Translations under genes and position numbers: made by a program
Assembly: GCA_045644665.1 (NCBI GenBank)
Contig: JAZRHH010000002.1
Location: forward strand, 1 to 33,827
Reading direction: 5' to 3'
DNA: 33,827 nucleotides
From: RGIG9115 sp045644665
GTDB taxonomy: Bacteria; Bacillota; Clostridia; UBA1381
In this document: piece after piece, positions 7,879-15,543 of the stretch
Layout: each line of letters begins with the position of its first letter
Position numbering within the stretch: the first letter of the stretch is position 1
The notes under the pieces: model-generated
The model's input: only the letters and a program-made list of their open reading frames with translations
Databases searched by the model: none
Told to the model about the DNA's origin: nothing

Positions 7879-9888
7879 ATGATTGAAAGTTTAGTTGGTA
7901 AGACCCTAGCAGACCGTTATCATATACTTGAAGTAATAGGCACAGGAGGAATGGCCACAGTATACAAAGCACAGTGTGAAGTCCTTAAAAGAGACGTTGC
8001 AATAAAGGTGCTTCGTGATAGCGTTAAAGATGATGAGTCCGCTCTTAAAAGCTTTAAGCAAGAAGCTCAGGCAGCTGCAAAACTTAGCCATAACAATATT
8101 ATTCAGGTTTTTGATGTAGCAGAAGAGGATGGACTTGAGTATATGGTTATGGAACTTGTTGATGGAATAACCTTAAAAAAATACATACAGGAAAACGGAT
8201 CATTATCCTGTCGGGAGTCAATAGAATTTGCAATCCAGATAGCACAGGCTCTGGAAGCGGCACATTCCAAAAATGTAATCCATAGAGATATCAAGCCGCA
8301 CAATATACTTGTAACAGAGGATAAAACTCTTAAGGTTACTGATTTTGGTATAGCAAAAGCTGCCGGGACAGAAACACTTGTTGTTGATGACCATAATGCA
8401 AAGGGGTCTGTTCACTACATTTCACCCGAACAGGCAAGAGGTGGCTTTACAGATGCACGTTCGGATATATATTCTCTTGGCGTGGTTCTGTTTGAAATGC
8501 TTACAGGAAAGGTGCCATTTGACGGGGAATCAGCGGTGGCAGTAGCACTTATGCATATAGAAAAACAGCCTCCTTCGGTGCGTGACCTTAATCCAGCTGT
8601 ACCATCATCCCTTGCTGACATAGTTGCAAAAGCAATTTCAAAGGAGCAACAAGCCCGTTATCAGACAGCAACAGAGCTTATAGATGATTTAAGTGCAGTG
8701 CTGGCTTCAAAGCCTGTTGAAGTTGTAGTTTCGGCAGATGGCGAAGATATGGGCGAAACAATAGAGTTTCGCATAGACGAAAAGGATTTAAAAAAGAAAA
8801 AAACAAAGCATAAAAAGGAAAAGACTCCAAAAACACCGGAGCAGAAAAAAGCTGACAGAACAGCAACAATACTTGCGTTTATTACAGTTATAATTATAAT
8901 GCTTGCTGCCTTTGGAATTTATGCAAATATGAGAAAGAGTACCGGTAGAGTAATTGTACCTGATTTCACAAATGCACTTTTGGAGGATGCAGTAAAGCTT
9001 GCAACAGAAAAAGGTCTTGTAATATATGAAGAGGTTGAATATTCTCTTTCTGATGAGATTGAAGAGGGAAGGATTATATCACAGACACCTGCTGCAAAAA
9101 GCTTCGCAAAAAAATCTGACCCAATACATGTTGTTGTAAGTATCGGATCATCAGGTGGAAATATTGCAACTCCATACGTTAAAGGAATAGCAGTTGAGGA
9201 AGCAATAAATGAAATAATCGAAAGTGACCTTACCTATATTCTAAATGAGGAGTATAGCGAATCCATACCTCTTGGTATGGTTATACGTCAATCACCGGAT
9301 GTTGGAACAAAACTTAATAAAGACGATGTTGTAAGTATTTATGTAAGTATGGGACCTACTCCTGCAAGTAAAACTCCCACTCCTACTGAGGATGTTATTG
9401 TCCCCAGCTTGTACGGTGAAACAAGAACAGCTGCAGAAGCTCTTTGTAATCAGTGGAATTTAAAGCTTGTATCTGTTAACAGTAAGCCTTCTGACATGCC
9501 TGCGGGAACAGTAATTTCCCAAAGCCCAGAGGCAGGGAAGCAGGTTGTAGCAGGTACGCAGGTATCAATAGTGCTAAGTACAGGCGTTTCATTAGGCGGA
9601 GAAGAGTTTGTTGCACCTACTATTATGCCTACTAAGACAATTCCACCGGAAGAGGGAGAAGACCCGGCAGAGGTAAACCTGGATGTTACTAAGGAATTTA
9701 CAATGGTACTTCCGGAAGGTGTTGGTAGTGTAGATGTTAAAATTACTGTTGACGGAGATACAGAGTTTGAAAAAACAAAAAATTACGGAGACACAGTATC
9801 AATTGATATTACAGGCAGAGGCAGAAAAAGACTTGTAGTATTCCTTGACGGAAAAATTGTTAAAGAAGAATATATCGAATTTAATTAA
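7879..9888 (+). CDS. prkC: Membrane Ser/Thr kinase with PASTA domains (PrkC)
   Basis: PrkC senses peptidoglycan fragments outside the cell and phosphorylates cytoplasmic proteins. The cytoplasmic kinase domain (about 14-275) has the glycine loop GTGGMA at 21-26, the catalytic lysine K43, HRDIKPHN with D137 at 135-142, and DFG at 155-157. A Lys-rich juxtamembrane stretch (about 304-325) precedes one transmembrane helix (about 329-349). Three extracellular PASTA repeats follow at roughly 357-423, 428-492 and 506-569, the last two joined by a Thr/Pro linker. Residues 590-669 form an additional beta-rich C-terminal region that I do not recognise. The ATG at 7879 follows AAAGGA. Confidence 0.96.
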   Translation: MIESLVGKTLADRYHILEVIGTGGMATVYKAQCEVLKRDVAIKVLRDSVKDDESALKSFKQEAQAAAKLSHNNIIQVFDVAEEDGLEYMVMELVDGITLKKYIQENGSLSCRESIEFAIQIAQALEAAHSKNVIHRDIKPHNILVTEDKTLKVTDFGIAKAAGTETLVVDDHNAKGSVHYISPEQARGGFTDARSDIYSLGVVLFEMLTGKVPFDGESAVAVALMHIEKQPPSVRDLNPAVPSSLADIVAKAISKEQQARYQTATELIDDLSAVLASKPVEVVVSADGEDMGETIEFRIDEKDLKKKKTKHKKEKTPKTPEQKKADRTATILAFITVIIIMLAAFGIYANMRKSTGRVIVPDFTNALLEDAVKLATEKGLVIYEEVEYSLSDEIEEGRIISQTPAAKSFAKKSDPIHVVVSIGSSGGNIATPYVKGIAVEEAINEIIESDLTYILNEEYSESIPLGMVIRQSPDVGTKLNKDDVVSIYVSMGPTPASKTPTPTEDVIVPSLYGETRTAAEALCNQWNLKLVSVNSKPSDMPAGTVISQSPEAGKQVVAGTQVSIVLSTGVSLGGEEFVAPTIMPTKTIPPEEGEDPAEVNLDVTKEFTMVLPEGVGSVDVKITVDGDTEFEKTKNYGDTVSIDITGRGRKRLVVFLDGKIVKEEYIEFN

Positions 9889-9909
9889 ACTGAAAGGTCC
9901 TGCAAATTT

Positions 9910-10764
9910 ATGCAAACAGGAATAATAACAAAAGGAATAGGCGGCTTTTATTATGTGCTTTCAAATGACGAAGTTTTTGAATGTAAGGCACGTGGAGTTT
10001 TCAGAAAAGAAAAAATAACTCCCATGGTAGGAGATAATGTAGAAATAGAAGTAAAAGGTAGTAAGGGGAGTATTATTAAAATACTCCCCAGAAAAAATGA
10101 GCTTGTAAGACCTGCCGTTGCAAATGTAGACACGCTTGTAGTAGTTGTTGCTGCAACTTCTCCGGAGCCGAATTTGATGCTCATAGACAAAATGCTTGTA
10201 TACGCAGAAAAATGCGGGATATCCGCTGTTATATGTATAAACAAAACAGACCTTACTCAAAGAGATGATATAAAAGATATATACGAAAGTGCAGGTTACA
10301 GAGTAATTTGTACAAGCGCGGAAAAAGACGAAAATCTTTGGGAGCTAAAGGAGCTTATTAAAGGCAGGGTAACTGCTTTTTCAGGACTTTCAGGTGTAGG
10401 AAAATCCAGCATTTTAAACATTTTGACAGATGCCAACATGGAAACGGGCTCTCTTAGTGAAAAAATTGAACGAGGAAAACACACAACCCGTCATGTAGAA
10501 CTTATAAGAATAAGTGACGGATTTGTTTTTGACACTCCGGGTTTCAGTTCTCTTGAATTGCCGGAGCTTACACTTGAAGAGCTTAGTGGGTGCTTCCCGG
10601 AAATAGATAAATATTCCGATGATTGCAAATTCCGTGGCTGCTCTCATATAAAAGACCAGGGCTGCGCTGTAAAAGACGCAGTTGAAAGAGGAGATATCTC
10701 TCCTGAAAGATACAAAAGTTTTAGTGAAATGGTAGAAATAATAAGGTCAAGAAAAATTTATTAA
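9910..10764 (+). CDS. rsgA: Ribosome small-subunit-dependent GTPase A
   Basis: RsgA is a circularly permuted GTPase that checks late assembly of the 30S subunit. An N-terminal OB fold (about 1-65) precedes the GTPase domain, in which G4 (NKTD, 111-114) comes before G1 (GLSGVGKSS, 159-167) and G3 (DTPG, 208-211). This permuted order is diagnostic. The C-terminal zinc site is visible as C239, C244, H246 and C252. The length of 284 residues is typical. It follows prkC by 21 bases, the usual stp-prkc-rsgA order in Firmicutes. The next gene has its own candidate promoter, so the run may end here. Confidence 0.96.
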   Translation: MQTGIITKGIGGFYYVLSNDEVFECKARGVFRKEKITPMVGDNVEIEVKGSKGSIIKILPRKNELVRPAVANVDTLVVVVAATSPEPNLMLIDKMLVYAEKCGISAVICINKTDLTQRDDIKDIYESAGYRVICTSAEKDENLWELKELIKGRVTAFSGLSGVGKSSILNILTDANMETGSLSEKIERGKHTTRHVELIRISDGFVFDTPGFSSLELPELTLEELSGCFPEIDKYSDDCKFRGCSHIKDQGCAVKDAVERGDISPERYKSFSEMVEIIRSRKIY

Positions 10765-10780
10765 AGAATTTCAGAAAAAG

Positions 10781-10811
10781 TGCAACCTTTCAGGGCTTTG
10801 AAAGGTATTAT
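10781..10811 (+). promoter_or_regulatory. Candidate ECF-type promoter with an inverted repeat, upstream of the sigma factor
   Basis: The only gap in this run of genes, 67 bases, carries TGCAACCTTTC at 10781-10791, which resembles the -35 element (AAC core) of ECF sigma promoters. A perfect 7-bp inverted repeat, CCTTTCA (10786-10792) and TGAAAGG (10799-10805), overlaps it, followed by TATTAT near the -10 position. An autoregulated sigma promoter is a reasonable inference. The inverted repeat could instead be an operator or an RNA hairpin. Confidence 0.4.
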
Positions 10812-10831
10812 ATATAAGGGAGGAGAAAGCG

Positions 10832-11317
10832 GTGTCCAATTATATGTCCCGGGAATTTAAGGAACAAATGACCCGAAAGTATTTCTCCATGGTATATAAA
10901 CTTGCCCTGAACCAGACAAAATCAAAGGAAAGTAGCGATGATGTAGTTCAGGAAGTTTTTTTGAGATACATACAAAAGGATATTGACTTTAAAAGTGAAG
11001 AGCACATCAAAGCTTGGCTTATCCGAGTTACTATTAACTGCAGCAAAAATGTTTTTGCAGATTCGTGGTTTAAGAAAACAGAGGGTTTTACTCAGGATAT
11101 ACCCTTTGAACACGAGGAAAAAAGTGATGTATACTATGCAACCTTAGAGCTTCCTCAAAAGTATAGAAGTGTGATACACCTTTTCTATTATGAGGATATG
11201 TCAATATCAGAAATCTCATTATGCCTTGGACAAAAGGAAAACACTGTCAAATCCCTGCTTCACCGAGCACGAGCTATGCTTCGGGATAAGCTGGAAGGAG
11301 GGTATGATTTTGTTTAG
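10832..11317 (+). CDS. ECF-subfamily RNA polymerase sigma factor
   Basis: The 161-residue protein has only sigma regions 2 and 4, as expected of an ECF (group 4) sigma factor. Region 2 (about 12-80) includes DDVVQEVFLRYI and the AWLIRVTINCSKN helix. Region 4 (about 108-157) starts at LPQKYRSV and has the helix-turn-helix ISEISLCLGQ and the SLLHRAR segment. The start is the GTG at 10832 with AAGGGAGGAG at 10817-10826. The downstream gene overlaps its 3' end and encodes a membrane protein with the layout of an anti-sigma factor, the usual partner. The stimulus and target genes cannot be read from the sequence. Confidence 0.93.
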   Translation: MSNYMSREFKEQMTRKYFSMVYKLALNQTKSKESSDDVVQEVFLRYIQKDIDFKSEEHIKAWLIRVTINCSKNVFADSWFKKTEGFTQDIPFEHEEKSDVYYATLELPQKYRSVIHLFYYEDMSISEISLCLGQKENTVKSLLHRARAMLRDKLEGGYDFV

Positions 11318-12119
11318 AAAAGAGTATATTCAGGCAAATGATAATATAAAAGTAGATCAGGAGCTTTTAGAAAAAACTCTGGAGTCTGCTTTTAGTGAAA
11401 AACAAAAGAAAAGAGTGTATTCATACAGGCCTATGACATCTGTAGCAGCTGCTATCGTCTTAGTAATAGGCTGTACAGTGGCTTATCCAAGACTTGTTGA
11501 TAAGCCTTTGATTGAGGAAATAGAGCCGGTGGTAACAATTGCACCTGTAGGTGATGAGTTTTTGCCTGTAGTAGATGTAGCTCCAACTACGTTACCTGAA
11601 ACAACCAAATCGCCTGAGAAAAAAGTTTTGCCAACTAAAAAACCAGCACAGAATATATCTCCGGAACGTACAGTTCGTGCAGAGGTAGTATATCCTGTGG
11701 TTGAAACGCAGCCGCCTGTGGCGGATGTGCCGGCTACAGTATCAGAAACAGATCAGCTTGTAGTGGATGTACCGGCTGTTGCGTCAGAAACAGATCAGCC
11801 TGCATCGGATGTGCCGACAGTTGCACGATATATTGCGGAGCCTGTTAGTCAGGAAGATATAACAGGTCAGCTTAATATTACAGACGAATATGTACTTATG
11901 GAATCGGATAACGAAAATTATGTTTTTGAAAACAGTGACGGTAAAAAGTTTTCTGTCACTGTAGATGAAACAGAAGAACATTTAGAAGAAGTTGTGTGGG
12001 AAGAAGACGAATCGGGTATAAATCTAACATTTAATAATGATGATAAGGTATATACCATAAAGTCAGAAAACATATCAAAGACAGAGCTTACAGAAATATT
12101 TAATGAATATATAAATTAA
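11304..12119 (+). CDS. Single-pass membrane protein, probable anti-sigma factor (DUF4367-like C-terminus)
   Basis: The 271-residue protein begins with a charged cytoplasmic segment (1-43), then one membrane helix (about 44-62). A long low-complexity extracellular region rich in Thr, Pro and Val follows, including a 14-residue tandem repeat. It ends in a C-terminal acidic domain (about 185-271) resembling DUF4367, which is common in Firmicutes anti-sigma proteins. The start is the ATG at 11304, 14 bases inside the sigma gene, with GGAAGGAGGG immediately upstream. An in-frame upstream extension lies wholly within the sigma gene and is not used. The overlap implies fixed stoichiometry with the sigma factor. 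The anti-sigma role is inferred from position and topology; no zinc anti-sigma motif (HxxxCxxC) is visible. Confidence 0.75.
   Translation: MILFRKEYIQANDNIKVDQELLEKTLESAFSEKQKKRVYSYRPMTSVAAAIVLVIGCTVAYPRLVDKPLIEEIEPVVTIAPVGDEFLPVVDVAPTTLPETTKSPEKKVLPTKKPAQNISPERTVRAEVVYPVVETQPPVADVPATVSETDQLVVDVPAVASETDQPASDVPTVARYIAEPVSQEDITGQLNITDEYVLMESDNENYVFENSDGKKFSVTVDETEEHLEEVVWEEDESGINLTFNNDDKVYTIKSENISKTELTEIFNEYIN
11718..11843 (+). repeat. Three in-frame 42-bp tandem repeats
   Basis: Units 11718-11759, 11760-11801 and 11802-11843 encode 14 residues each with the pattern VxDVPAxxSETDQx; the third decays after its first eight residues. The repeat lengthens the extracellular linker between the membrane helix and the C-terminal domain of the putative anti-sigma protein. 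Unit number may vary between strains. Confidence 0.85.
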
Positions 12120-12135
12120 AAAGGAGAGAATACAA

Positions 12136-12774
12136 ATGATATTAGCACCATCAATGTTAGCAGCAGATTGCAAGGTTTTGGGAGAACAGATTAAAAGATC
12201 AGAAAATGCAGGAGCCGAGTGGCTTCATATTGACGTAATGGACGGACACTTTGTTCCAAATCTCAGCTTTGGACCAAACATAGTAGAGGGTATACGCCCT
12301 TGTTCCAATCAGTTTTTTGATGTACATCTTATGATTGATAATCCTGAAAAGTACATCGAACCGTTTATTAAAGCGGGTGCAGATGGAATAACATTCCACC
12401 TTGAGTGCACAAAGGATATACCGGCTTGTATAGAACTTGTAAAATCCTATGGTAAAATGGTTGGTATTGCAATAAATCCTGATACTCCGGCTGAGGGTGT
12501 TATGAAATATATTGATGATATTGACATGGTACTTGTAATGAGCGTGTTCCCAGGCTATGGCGGTCAGAAATACATAGAAACCGTTAACGACAAGATTAAG
12601 TTTTTAAGAGAAAACACAAGAGAAGGATTTCATATCCAGGTAGACGGCGGAGTTAATAAGAGCAATATCGCAAATGTATGCAAATGCGGTGCAGACGTGC
12701 TTGTTGCCGGAACAGCTGTATTCAATGATGATATTGAGGGCAGTGTAAAAACACTTATGGAGCTTTGCAAATAA
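12136..12774 (+). CDS. rpe: Ribulose-phosphate 3-epimerase
   Basis: Rpe interconverts ribulose 5-phosphate and xylulose 5-phosphate in the pentose phosphate pathway. The 212-residue TIM barrel has the metal ligands H31 and D33 in LHIDVMDGHF, H64 in FDVHLM and D170 in QVDGG. D33 and D170 are the catalytic pair. The phosphate-binding loop SVFPGYGGQ is at about 136-144. The ATG at 12136 follows AAAGGAGAG. Its position after rsgA (here separated by the sigma pair) and before thiN is the common Firmicutes order. The sigma/anti-sigma pair therefore looks inserted into an otherwise conserved rsgA-rpe-thiN run. Confidence 0.97.
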   Translation: MILAPSMLAADCKVLGEQIKRSENAGAEWLHIDVMDGHFVPNLSFGPNIVEGIRPCSNQFFDVHLMIDNPEKYIEPFIKAGADGITFHLECTKDIPACIELVKSYGKMVGIAINPDTPAEGVMKYIDDIDMVLVMSVFPGYGGQKYIETVNDKIKFLRENTREGFHIQVDGGVNKSNIANVCKCGADVLVAGTAVFNDDIEGSVKTLMELCK

Positions 12775-12775
12775 G

Positions 12776-13384
12776 GTGAGAGTTATAATAATAGCAGGGG
12801 GAACATTTTCCCCCTGCATCGAATTTTTAAAGGATGATTATATTATTTGCGCAGACAGCGGTTTTGATAGTGCAAGCGAATTTGGAATAAAGCCAAATCT
12901 TATGCTTGGCGATATGGACTCTGTAAAAAGTGACATTTCAAACATAGATGCACAGCTTTTTCCGGTGCGTAAAGACTTTACGGATACAGAGCTTGCGCTT
13001 AATGCCGCACTGGATATGAAACCACAGGAAATTATAATTCTTGGTGCGACAGGTAGCAGATTAGATCACAGTATAGCCAATGTACTTTTGCTCAAAAAGG
13101 CTTATGAAGCCGGAGTAAGTGCGTGTGTATGTGATGCTCATAATAAAATATATTTCTATAAGGACGAATTTCACCTTACAGACTGCGTTGGGAAAACAGT
13201 TTCACTCATACCCGTTACAAGTGAAATTTCAGGACTTGTAACAAAAGGACTTGATTATCCTCTTGAAAACGAAACAATTTCCTTTGGAGAAACAAGAGGG
13301 GTTTCAAATGTTGTAACACACAACCAGGCATACTATAAGTCTGAAAGCGGTGAGGGGATACTTGTAATTTCTGACGGTATTTAA
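12776..13384 (+). CDS. thiN: Thiamine pyrophosphokinase
   Basis: This enzyme transfers pyrophosphate from ATP to thiamine, giving thiamine diphosphate. The 202-residue protein has the family segments CADSGFD (D27), LGDMDS (D46 and D48), DFTDTE (about 67-72) and GATGSRLDH (about 90-98). A beta-sandwich C-terminal half ends in the NVVTHNQAYY region. The start is taken as the GTG at 12776, one base after the rpe stop. The nearest Shine-Dalgarno-like GGAG lies about 13 bases upstream inside rpe, so expression is probably by coupling to rpe. No thiamine riboswitch is seen. Confidence 0.95.
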   Translation: MRVIIIAGGTFSPCIEFLKDDYIICADSGFDSASEFGIKPNLMLGDMDSVKSDISNIDAQLFPVRKDFTDTELALNAALDMKPQEIIILGATGSRLDHSIANVLLLKKAYEAGVSACVCDAHNKIYFYKDEFHLTDCVGKTVSLIPVTSEISGLVTKGLDYPLENETISFGETRGVSNVVTHNQAYYKSESGEGILVISDGI

Positions 13385-13393
13385 ATGATTATA

Positions 13394-13422
13394 TTGACAT
13401 ATAAATAAATTAGTGATATAAT
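13394..13422 (+). promoter_or_regulatory. Consensus sigma-A promoter for the riboswitch-ribU transcript
   Basis: TTGACA (13394-13399), a 17-base spacer and TATAAT (13417-13422) match the consensus exactly, with an extended TGa before the -10. Transcription should start near 13429, about 14 bases upstream of the FMN aptamer. Confidence 0.9.
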
Positions 13423-13442
13423 TAAACAAAATTGAATATATA

Positions 13443-13585
13443 ATCTTCGGGGCGAGGTGAAGCTTTAAAAAGTGTATTCCTCACCGGCGGTAAAGTCCGC
13501 GAGCAAGTTTTTGCATGATTTGGTGAAGCTTAAGTATATATAGGCTAATTCCAAAACCGACAGTAAAGTCTGGATGATAGAAGAT
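13443..13585 (+). promoter_or_regulatory. FMN riboswitch (RFN element)
   Basis: The conserved RFN core is readable in order: closing arm ATCTTCGGGGC, GGTGAA, the CACCGGCGGTAAAGTCCGCGAGC block (13482-13504), a variable arm with a TTGGTGAAG-like turn, TTCCAAAACCGACAGTAAAGTC (13551-13570), and GGATG followed by the matching closing arm GAAGAT at 13580-13585. The closing arms pair. FMN binding normally reduces expression of the downstream riboflavin gene, here ribU. A terminator hairpin follows 15 bases downstream, so control is probably by premature termination. Confidence 0.97.
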
Positions 13586-13600
13586 AAAAGCTTTTGTTTG

Positions 13601-13632
13601 CCTGCGAATATTATATATTTGCAGGTTTTTTT
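13601..13632 (+). terminator. Attenuator hairpin of the FMN riboswitch
   Basis: CCTGCGAATAT (13601-13611) pairs with ATATTTGCAGG (13615-13625) around a three-base loop, including one G-T pair, and a run of seven T follows. It lies between the aptamer and the ribU ribosome binding site. This is the expected position for an FMN-induced terminator. Confidence 0.85.
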
Positions 13633-13645
13633 GTGGAGGGTAACA

Positions 13646-14287
13646 ATGAAAAATTTAAAAACAAAGAAAATGATAACAATGGCAATGTTTTGTGCAGCGG
13701 CGTTTATTATGGTGTCACTTATACGTATACCTTTAGTTCCAACAGTTCCTTTTCTGCACTATGAACCAAAAGATGTGATTATAGTAATTGCAGGGTTTAT
13801 TTACGGACCGCTGTCAGCCTTTTGTATATCGGGAGTAGTTTCTCTTATAGAGCTTTTTACAATCAGCCAGACAGGTATAATAGGGTTTCTTATGAACATA
13901 ATTTCAACTTGTAGTTTTGCGTGCACCGCTGCCCTTGTTTATAAAAGAATAAGAACAATGAAAGGTGCAATCCTTGGACTTTCTTTTGGAGTTGTATTAA
14001 TGGTCGCTCTAATGCTACTTTGGAATTATCTTATAACGCCCCTTTATATGAACATACCAAGGGGAGAGATTGTAAAGCTGCTTATTCCAGCGTTTTTACC
14101 ATTTAACCTGATAAAAGGTATACTTAATATGTCTTTTGCACTTTTATTATATAAGCCAATAATTACGGCACTTAGAAAAACAAACAGTATAGAGCTTGGA
14201 GAAAGCCATAACAAGAGCTATGCAGGTCTTATACTTGCTATTGCTTTGATAGTTATTACGGTTATAGCAGTATTCGTTATAAAATAA
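13646..14287 (+). CDS. ribU: Riboflavin ECF transporter S component
   Basis: RibU is the substrate-binding membrane subunit of an energy-coupling-factor transporter; it needs the shared EcfA/A'/T module, which is not in this window. The 213-residue protein has about six hydrophobic segments. Near residue 40 is the HYEPKDV segment, typical of RibU, followed by GFIYGPLSAF. The ATG at 13646 has GTGGAGGGT at 13634-13641; an in-frame upstream extension runs through the riboswitch and attenuator and is not used. FMN riboswitch control agrees with riboflavin as the substrate. Confidence 0.95.
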   Translation: MKNLKTKKMITMAMFCAAAFIMVSLIRIPLVPTVPFLHYEPKDVIIVIAGFIYGPLSAFCISGVVSLIELFTISQTGIIGFLMNIISTCSFACTAALVYKRIRTMKGAILGLSFGVVLMVALMLLWNYLITPLYMNIPRGEIVKLLIPAFLPFNLIKGILNMSFALLLYKPIITALRKTNSIELGESHNKSYAGLILAIALIVITVIAVFVIK

Positions 14288-14290
14288 AAA

Positions 14291-14319
14291 ATTACGGTGA
14301 GAGATCACCGTAATTTTTT
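14291..14319. terminator. Bidirectional terminator between ribU and the convergent small gene
   Basis: ATTACGGTGA (14291-14300) and TCACCGTAAT (14305-14314) form a perfect 10-bp stem with a GAGA loop. A T run follows on the + strand and an A-rich stretch precedes it, which gives T-rich sequence on the - strand. It can end both ribU and the 55-codon gene. Confidence 0.9.
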
Positions 14320-14485
14320 ATTTTTCTTGAGCATCCTTTGGCGAAAATTTCATTATTGCAAGAGAGTTTTCATATTCTTCATCTGTTTGCGGTGCTGAGG
14401 GTATAAGACCTGTGCACTCTGTGGCACTTATGGCGGTATCCATATCAGGTAAAATAGTATTATTTATTTTTTTAGGTGGTTTCAT
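14318..14485 (-). CDS. Small conserved-looking protein of 55 residues, function unknown
   Basis: The reading frame begins at ATG 14485 (read leftward) and stops at 14318-14320. On the - strand AGAAAGGAAG lies about nine bases before the ATG. The protein starts MKPPKK, contains SATECTGLIPSAPQTDEEYEN in the middle and ends FSPKDAQEK. It has no signal peptide or membrane helix, and one cysteine at residue 24. From memory, the (S/A)AT-x-CTGLIP-x-P-Q motif followed by acidic residues recurs in short unannotated proteins of gut Clostridia; I cannot verify that here. It has its own ribosome binding site and ends on the bidirectional terminator, so it behaves like a real monocistronic gene. Confidence 0.7.
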   Translation of the reverse strand: MKPPKKINNTILPDMDTAISATECTGLIPSAPQTDEEYENSLAIMKFSPKDAQEK

Positions 14486-14571
14486 TTTAATCGCTTCCTT
14501 TCTATCATTTATTTTCCGTTATTTTTAATCAAAATATAGCTGTTAAAAATAGGTTTTATTCCAAAATTATG

Positions 14572-14600
14572 TTGCGTTTATCCGGTATTTGTGATAAAAT
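14572..14600 (+). promoter_or_regulatory. Candidate promoter for the YitT-YgjV pair
   Basis: TTGCGT (14572-14577), 17 bases and TAAAAT (14595-14600), with an extended TGa directly before the -10, lie about 50 bases upstream of the first YitT gene. The spacing is right, but both boxes are imperfect. A nearby TATAAT at 14603 has no suitable -35. Confidence 0.5.
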
Positions 14601-14649
14601 ACTATAATAAGATATAATAATTTTAAATAAAATCTTGAGGAGTGCCACC

Positions 14650-15528
14650 ATGAGAAAATTATTATCACAGATAAATATAAAAAATATTTTTATGCTTACA
14701 ATTGCAGGCTTTATAAACGCATTTGGAATTACTGTGTTTCTCATGCCCGTTAAACTTTATGACAGCGGCATATCAGGCACTTCCATGCTGCTTTCTCAAA
14801 TTACGCCTCCACAGCTTACACTTTCCTTGTTCTTGCTTATTTTAAATATTCCGCTATTTATATTTGGATATAAAAAGCAAGGTAAATTATTTACACTATA
14901 CTCATTATACACAGTCTTTATGTATTCTCTTGGTGCATGGCTTATAACAGATGTGCTTCCCATAGATGTATCCTTTGCATCACCTTTGGCCGGTGATGAC
15001 CTGCTCCTTTGTGCTATATTCGGAGGTCTTATTTCCGGTGTTGGCAGCGGTCTTACAATAAGGTTTGGCGGCGCAATTGACGGTATAGAGGTTATGGCTG
15101 TTGTCTTTGCAAAAAAGATAGGAATAACTGTAGGTACATTTGTAATGGTCTATAACGTAATTTTGTATGTTATATGTGGATTTGTTTTTGATAGCTGGAT
15201 TTTGCCCCTATACTCAATAGTAACATACGGCGCAGGGCTAAAGACAATTGACTTTATAGTAGAGGGTATCGATCGTTCTAAAGCGGCAATGATAGTAACG
15301 GGCAAACCGGATGAAATTTGTAAGGTATTATCAGAAACCTTTGAAAGCGGAATGACAAAAATATCTGTCAAAGGCGGATACTCAAATACAGATAAGACAA
15401 TGATATATTTTATTCTTGACCGCTTCCAGATTTCGAAAATGAGAGATATTGTTCATAACATAGATAACGGTGCATTTATAACAATTACAGAGGTTGCGGA
15501 CGTGTTTAAAAGTAACATGTGTGATTGA
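14650..15528 (+). CDS. YitT-family membrane protein with a C-terminal DUF2179 domain
   Basis: The 292-residue protein has five or six transmembrane segments in the first 200 residues. The YitT-type signatures are SGISGTSMLLSQ near residue 42 and a second copy with GGAIDGIEVMAV, a pattern shared with integral membrane proteins of the YitT family. The last 90 residues form a soluble alpha/beta domain (DUF2179) containing the ISVKGGYSNTDKTM segment. The family is widespread in Firmicutes and its substrate is unknown. The ATG at 14650 has GAGGAG upstream. A paralogue lies on the - strand at 20239-21093. Confidence 0.92.
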   Translation: MRKLLSQINIKNIFMLTIAGFINAFGITVFLMPVKLYDSGISGTSMLLSQITPPQLTLSLFLLILNIPLFIFGYKKQGKLFTLYSLYTVFMYSLGAWLITDVLPIDVSFASPLAGDDLLLCAIFGGLISGVGSGLTIRFGGAIDGIEVMAVVFAKKIGITVGTFVMVYNVILYVICGFVFDSWILPLYSIVTYGAGLKTIDFIVEGIDRSKAAMIVTGKPDEICKVLSETFESGMTKISVKGGYSNTDKTMIYFILDRFQISKMRDIVHNIDNGAFITITEVADVFKSNMCD

Positions 15529-15543
15529 AAAAAGGAGAAAAAT

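Noticed and set aside
14339..14345. TGGCGAA (Spo0A-like) box
   Set aside because: A single copy inside the coding part of the 55-codon gene, without the element context, so probably chance.
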